DNA of 5,574 nucleotides from an uncultured Collinsella sp. (GTDB lineage Bacteria > Actinomycetota > Coriobacteriia > Coriobacteriales > Coriobacteriaceae): NCBI GenBank assembly GCA_900757285.1, contig CAAENI010000120.1, positions 1-5,574 on the forward strand, given 5' to 3'. The notes under the pieces were generated by a model that had not been told where the DNA came from, did no database searches, and saw only the letters and a list, made by a program, of their open reading frames with translations. The translations under genes and the position numbers were made by a program. Positions 5,555 to 5,574 of this stretch are shown here, piece by piece (position 1 is the first letter of the stretch; every line of letters starts with the position of its first letter).

Positions 5555-5574
5555 ATGATTCGAGCTGCCCTGAC
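5555..5574 (+). CDS. Start of a gene running off the right edge
   Basis: An ATG with a GGAG site 6 nt upstream opens a frame encoding Met-Ile-Arg-Ala-Ala-Leu and an incomplete codon starting AC (Thr). It follows the terminator at 5496-5526, so it begins a separate transcription unit. Seven residues are too few to assign a product. Confidence 0.5.

Noticed and set aside
1..5574. Mobile element, CRISPR array, tRNA or rRNA
   Set aside because: No transposase or integrase motifs, terminal repeats, regularly spaced repeats or structural RNA signatures were found; the genes are compact and of uniform style.

Overview
The window reads as an ordinary chromosomal stretch of a high-GC Gram-positive bacterium. 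Protein style (a long-form PurC, a Tat-dependent lipoprotein, a 4-Cys TSCPD protein, a BaeS/BaeR-like two-component pair) and strong GC third-position bias suggest Actinomycetota, most likely class Coriobacteriia (Collinsella or a relative). The taxon is inferred from recognition of gene style, not from a search. All genes lie on the + strand.

Layout: (1) 3-227, the 3' part of a small 4-Cys TSCPD-domain protein. (2) 227-1438, a Tat-exported lipoprotein whose ATG overlaps the preceding stop codon by one base. (3) 1439-1591, a 153-bp regulatory gap with a direct repeat, a two-tier hairpin, a candidate -10 element and a strong ribosome binding site. (4) 1592-2314 and 2327-3892, an OmpR/PhoB-type response regulator and its membrane histidine kinase, 12 nt apart and surely one operon. 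(5) 3893-4001, a leader before purC with three consecutive hairpins, a start-less Shine-Dalgarno-like run, and a candidate -10 lying just inside the kinase gene. (6) 4002-4889, purC (SAICAR synthase), and 4890-5465, a small two-helix membrane protein that begins on the base after the purC stop and uses a ribosome binding site inside purC. (7) 5496-5526, a clear intrinsic terminator, then the first codons of a further gene from 5555.

The logic is three transcriptional blocks: TSCPD protein plus lipoprotein; the two-component system; and purC plus membrane protein, closed by the terminator. What the two-component system senses cannot be read from the sequence. The nearby lipoprotein and the operator-like region between them make it a reasonable, unproven, candidate partner or target. 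The most interesting non-coding element is the purC leader, which can be drawn as a structured RNA with an alternative pairing over the purC ribosome binding site. I see no mobile element, CRISPR array, tRNA or rRNA, and no convincing novel multi-gene system.
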